From NCBI GenBank assembly GCA_945882065.1, contig CAMCWI010000008.1, forward strand, positions 1 through 36,793: 36,793 bases of DNA. The letters are read 5' to 3'. Made by a program: the position numbers and the translations under genes. This document shows, one piece after another, positions 34,316-36,793 of this stretch; the stretch's first letter is position 1; the number at the start of each line of letters is the position of its first letter. Below the pieces are notes generated by a model that was given only the letters and a program-made list of their open reading frames with translations, ran no database searches and was not told the DNA's origin. Source of the stretch: Akkermansia muciniphila (lineage in GTDB: Bacteria; Verrucomicrobiota; Verrucomicrobiia; Limisphaerales; JADLHS01).

Positions 34316-35112
34316 TTGAGTGCGGAGTGCGGAGTGCGGAGTGCGAAATTGTCTGTCATGCCAGACTCCATCAACTTTCCATCTTCAATCCTCGCCACTC
34401 GTCCCATGCGCTTCGCCAAATCCATCGCGTGGGTCACGACGATCAAGGTCACGCCTTCCTCCTGGTTCAACTCGACGAGCAATTGACCGAGCGAAGTCGC
34501 GGAGGCGTGATCGAGAGCGCCGGTAGGTTCATCGGCGAGCAGAAGTTGCGGACGGTTGATGAGCGCGCGGACGACGGCAGCGCGTTGGCGTTCGCCGCCA
34601 CTGAGTTGGCCGGGGCAATGGTGCAATCGCTCGCCGAGTCCGACGCGTTTGAGCAAACGCAAGGCGCGGGACGCGTCTGTTTCCGTAGCAGCCGAGGTGA
34701 CGAGGCTCTGATCAAGTGCAGAGTGCGGAGTGCGGAGTGGGGAATTGGAATGAGCCTTCTCACGTCGGCTGCTACGAGCCAGCGTCGGCACGAGGACGTT
34801 TTCCAACACAGTGCATTGCGGCAGGAGGTAATGAGATTGAAAGACGAAACCGATCTGCTTGTTGCGGACTTCGGCGAGTTGCAGGTCATCCAGCCCGGCG
34901 AGATTTTTTCCATCTAGGAACACTTCACCGCTGGTGGCGCGATCTAGCGTGCCGATGATTTGCAGCAAGGTGCTTTTGCCTGAGCCGCTCGGCCCGACGA
35001 TGGCTAGGGATTCACCGCGCGCGATGTTGAGAGAGACATCGGCGAGAACACTCACGGCGGCGTAACGCTTGGTGACTTTTCGCAATTCGATCAGATGTGC
35101 GGACGCAGACAT
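34312..35112 (-). CDS. LolD/MacB-type ABC transporter ATP-binding protein
   Basis: A 266-residue ATPase with Walker A GPSGSGKST, Q-loop region FVFQSHYLLPQ, signature LSGGERQRAAV, Walker B LLLADEPTGALD and the switch His in VVTHAMD. The family is normally about 225-235 residues; the excess comes from a ~35-residue insertion (EKAHSNSPLRTPHSALDQSL..) between Q-loop and signature, and from a C-terminal tail FALRTPHSALK. Both contain the peptide PHSAL and are encoded by GAGTGCG heptamer repeats. The stop overlaps the permease start (ATGA), so the pair is translationally coupled. Confidence 0.93.
   Translation of the reverse strand: MSASAHLIELRKVTKRYAAVSVLADVSLNIARGESLAIVGPSGSGKSTLLQIIGTLDRATSGEVFLDGKNLAGLDDLQLAEVRNKQIGFVFQSHYLLPQCTVLENVLVPTLARSSRREKAHSNSPLRTPHSALDQSLVTSAATETDASRALRLLKRVGLGERLHHCPGQLSGGERQRAAVVRALINRPQLLLADEPTGALDHASATSLGQLLVELNQEEGVTLIVVTHAMDLAKRMGRVARIEDGKLMESGMTDNFALRTPHSALK
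34318..34345 (-). repeat. GAGTGCG heptanucleotide repeat at the 3' end of the ABC ATPase gene
   Basis: Exactly four GAGTGCG units. In the ATPase frame they encode the terminal ALRTPHSAL peptide directly before the stop codon. Confidence 0.85.
34714..34747 (-). repeat. GAGTGCG heptanucleotide repeat inside the ABC ATPase gene
   Basis: Units AAGTGCA, GAGTGCG, GAGTGCG, GAGTGGG and GAATTGG follow each other with a 7-bp period. They encode SNSPLRTPHSALD in the middle of the ATPase, about 370 bp from the copy at its 3' end. Confidence 0.8.
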
Positions 35113-35372
35113 GGCTTAGTTGTGAGGGAAACGGGTTCTGGAAAACAGGAAAAAACATGTGGACTAACTTTTATCATGAAGCCCGGCAAGACGCCGCTCG
35201 TGCAGAATCAAGGTGCATAATGAGAGCGGGGGGCTGAATCCACCTTTGGCTTTCAGTTTGGCGGGATGGGTAGTGGATGAAAAGCTGATGGACGTAACAC
35301 AGTCTTTGATGTCAACCTCTGTGCAGTTATCCGGTGAAAACTATCTGAATCTCGACCGCCCGTCCTGAGTCT
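35113..35372. other. Divergent intergenic region
   Basis: About 260 bp between the divergent ABC ATPase and PQQ-propeller genes. It must carry both promoters. I see no convincing hexamer pair and no gene; the 112- and 137-residue minus-strand ORFs starting nearby are antisense to the propeller gene. Confidence 0.4.
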
Positions 35373-36793
35373 ATGAACATGATGAAAACTTTAGTCGCGA
35401 ATCCCTCAACGATTTTGGAAACACGCTCCATTCGCAAAGCACGCAAGGCAACACCCTTGATGCTTGGTGCATCTCTGGTGCTTGGAGTTTGGAGCTCGGT
35501 GACTTCCGCGCACGCTGCCGACTGGCCGCAGTGGGGCGGTAAGAACATCCGCAACATGTATTCGCCCCAGCGCGGTTTGCCTGATGCGTTCGGCAAGATC
35601 GAGTTCAAGCCCGGCTCGGACGACATCAGCACCAACGCCGTCAAGAATCTCAAATGGATCGCCAAGCTCGGCTCGCAAAGCTACGGCAACGTCACCGTCG
35701 CTGGCGGCAAGGTTTTCATCGGCACGAACAACGAACCTCCGCGAGATAAACGGCACGAGGGCGACCGCAGCATTCTCATGTGTTTCGATGAAAAGACCGG
35801 TGCGTTCCTCTGGCAACAAGTCGTGCCCAAGCTTGCCTCCGGCAAAGTTAACGATTGGGAAAGCCTCGGCATCCTCGCTTCACCCACAATCGAAGGCGAC
35901 CGCGTTTATATCGTCACCAGCCGATGCGAGGTGATGTGTCTCGACGTGAACGGCATGGCCAACGGTAACAACGGCCCGTTCAAGGACGAGGCGAAGTATT
36001 GCGTGAAGGACGTGCTGCTCGATCGCGGCAAACCCACCGAACGCAAAGCCCCGCCCATCGAACCCGGATCGCAGGATGGCGACATCATCTGGGTCTATGA
36101 CATGATGGATGAAATGGGCGTGTTCCCACACAACGCCGCGAATTGTTCCGTACTCATCGTGGATGACATCCTTTACACCTGCACCTCGAACGGCCAGGAC
36201 TGGACGCACTCGAACATCCCGTCGCCCAACGCGCCCAGCTTTCTCGCACTCGACAAGAAGACCGGCAAGTTCCTCGGCGAAGATGATGCGAAAATAGGCC
36301 CGAACATTTTGCACGGCCAATGGGGTTCGCCCACGCTCGCCGAAGTGAATGGCAAAAAACAGATCGTGTTCGGCGGCGGTGACGGCTGGTGTTATTCGTT
36401 CGATGCGAAGCCGGTTGAAACCCCGGATGGTCCGTTCCTCAAGACGGCTTGGAAGTTCGACGCCAACCCGCCTGAATACAAAAAGGACAAGGAAGGCAAA
36501 GCCATCAAGTATCCCGCTGCTGAAGGCGTGAGCGAAATCAACGCCACGCCCGTGTTCTGGAAGAACCGCATCTATGTCGCCACCGGCCAGGACCCCGAAC
36601 ACGGCGAAGGCGTTGGAATCCTGTTGTGCATTGATGCGACCAAAACCGGCGACGTGACCAAGTCCGCCAAGATTTGGGAATATCGCGGTGTTCATCGCAG
36701 CATTTCCACGGTGTCGCTCGATCCTGAAACGGGATTGATCTTCGTGGGCGACTTCTCCGGCTATGTACATTGCCTCGACGCCGAGACCGGCAA
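35373..36793 (+). CDS. Secreted PQQ-binding-like beta-propeller protein (partial)
   Basis: Open to the window end with no stop, so absent from the ORF track; at least 473 residues. A 50-residue N-terminus with a signal-like hydrophobic segment (MLGASLVLGVWSSVTSAHAA) precedes DWPQWGGKNIRNMYSP, the usual opening of PQQ-propeller proteins. Propeller-blade motifs follow: GGKVFIGTNN, CFDEKTGAFLWQQ, ASPTIEGDRVYIV, FLALDKKTGKFL, ATPVFWKNRIYVATGQ and DFSGYVHCLDAETG. Such proteins are exported and often of unknown role; bound PQQ cannot be assumed. The hydrophobic core of the signal peptide is encoded by a TGGAGTT-type heptamer repeat. Start could also be ATG 35379 or 35382. Confidence 0.88.
   Translation, partial: MNMMKTLVANPSTILETRSIRKARKATPLMLGASLVLGVWSSVTSAHAADWPQWGGKNIRNMYSPQRGLPDAFGKIEFKPGSDDISTNAVKNLKWIAKLGSQSYGNVTVAGGKVFIGTNNEPPRDKRHEGDRSILMCFDEKTGAFLWQQVVPKLASGKVNDWESLGILASPTIEGDRVYIVTSRCEVMCLDVNGMANGNNGPFKDEAKYCVKDVLLDRGKPTERKAPPIEPGSQDGDIIWVYDMMDEMGVFPHNAANCSVLIVDDILYTCTSNGQDWTHSNIPSPNAPSFLALDKKTGKFLGEDDAKIGPNILHGQWGSPTLAEVNGKKQIVFGGGDGWCYSFDAKPVETPDGPFLKTAWKFDANPPEYKKDKEGKAIKYPAAEGVSEINATPVFWKNRIYVATGQDPEHGEGVGILLCIDATKTGDVTKSAKIWEYRGVHRSISTVSLDPETGLIFVGDFSGYVHCLDAETG
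35470..35497 (+). repeat. TGGAGTT-type heptanucleotide repeat inside a signal peptide
   Basis: Degenerate 7-bp periodicity ending in TGGTGCT, TGGAGTT, TGGAGCT (35477-35497), with looser units upstream. It encodes LVLGVWSS of the signal peptide of the propeller protein. Confidence 0.6.

Noticed and set aside
34318-34747. CRISPR-like array
   Set aside because: Units are only 7 bp, contiguous and without spacers; this is a tandem repeat. No CRISPR array or cas gene is seen in the window.
35880-36770. 296-residue minus-strand ORF
   Set aside because: Antisense to the PQQ-propeller gene, which has clear blade motifs in its own frame.

Overview
The window looks like a piece of a chromosome from the Verrucomicrobiota, probably the Pedosphaera/Limisphaerales side. 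This is inferred from style, not from a marker search. The pointers are a YngK-type glycosyl hydrolase with a golvesin-like tail, PQQ-propeller and FtsX-family secreted or envelope proteins, a Planctomycetes-Verrucomicrobia style integrase remnant, abundant short palindromes, and heptanucleotide repeats inside genes. Most genes are ordinary; the unusual material is in the chemotaxis block and the non-coding or repetitive DNA.

Layout. (1) 160-8356, plus strand: a sensory block with a soluble three-PAS chemoreceptor, CheY, CheB, CheR, an HDOD protein, a CheX-type phosphatase, a second CheY, a second HDOD protein and an HDOD(partial)-CheX fusion. CheA and CheW are not in the window. Between the second cheY and the second HDOD gene lies a promoter that fits the flagellar sigma-28 consensus, a run of hairpins and a textbook intrinsic terminator, which together could be a small RNA or an attenuated leader. 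(2) 8658-14463, plus: housekeeping genes carA, an FHA membrane protein, hisF, an MscS channel, metF, a hotdog thioesterase, and a 53-residue His/Cys-rich membrane protein missed by the ORF track. (3) 14713-15619: a scar. A secreted-protein gene is cut off where an antisense, stop-interrupted tyrosine-recombinase fragment begins; the fragment abuts tRNA-Leu(UAG), so an integrated element was probably lost here. (4) 15739-20309, minus: a CUT2 sugar (rhamnose/AI-2 type) ABC importer, with a 68-bp inverted repeat inside the operon. (5) 20310-21117: about 800 bp without a gene, packed with at least seven inverted repeats. (6) 21118-26614, plus: ffh, a NusG paralogue, lysA, a zinc-ribbon protein, rnc and a BtpA-family gene. 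(7) 26699-27676, minus: a DapA-family aldolase. (8) 27877-29986, plus: a small zinc-ribbon protein and the secreted GH-like protein, ending in a large palindrome shared with the convergent gene. (9) 30079-35112, minus: an ABC ATPase, a 1190-residue FtsX-type permease and a secreted jelly-roll-like protein in one operon. (10) 35373-end, plus: a secreted PQQ-propeller protein cut by the window edge.

The recurring oddity is short tandem repeats of 7 or 10 bp (GAGTGCG, CTTTGG-type, TGGAGTT-type, CACGGATNAA-type) that sit inside coding sequences, at C-termini, in a signal peptide and exactly at start codons. They add peptide such as LRTPHSA to otherwise conserved proteins. Several genes also appear to have promoters only about 6-20 nt upstream of the start codon, suggesting very short 5' leaders. 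All functions are assigned by reading motifs; no database search was possible.
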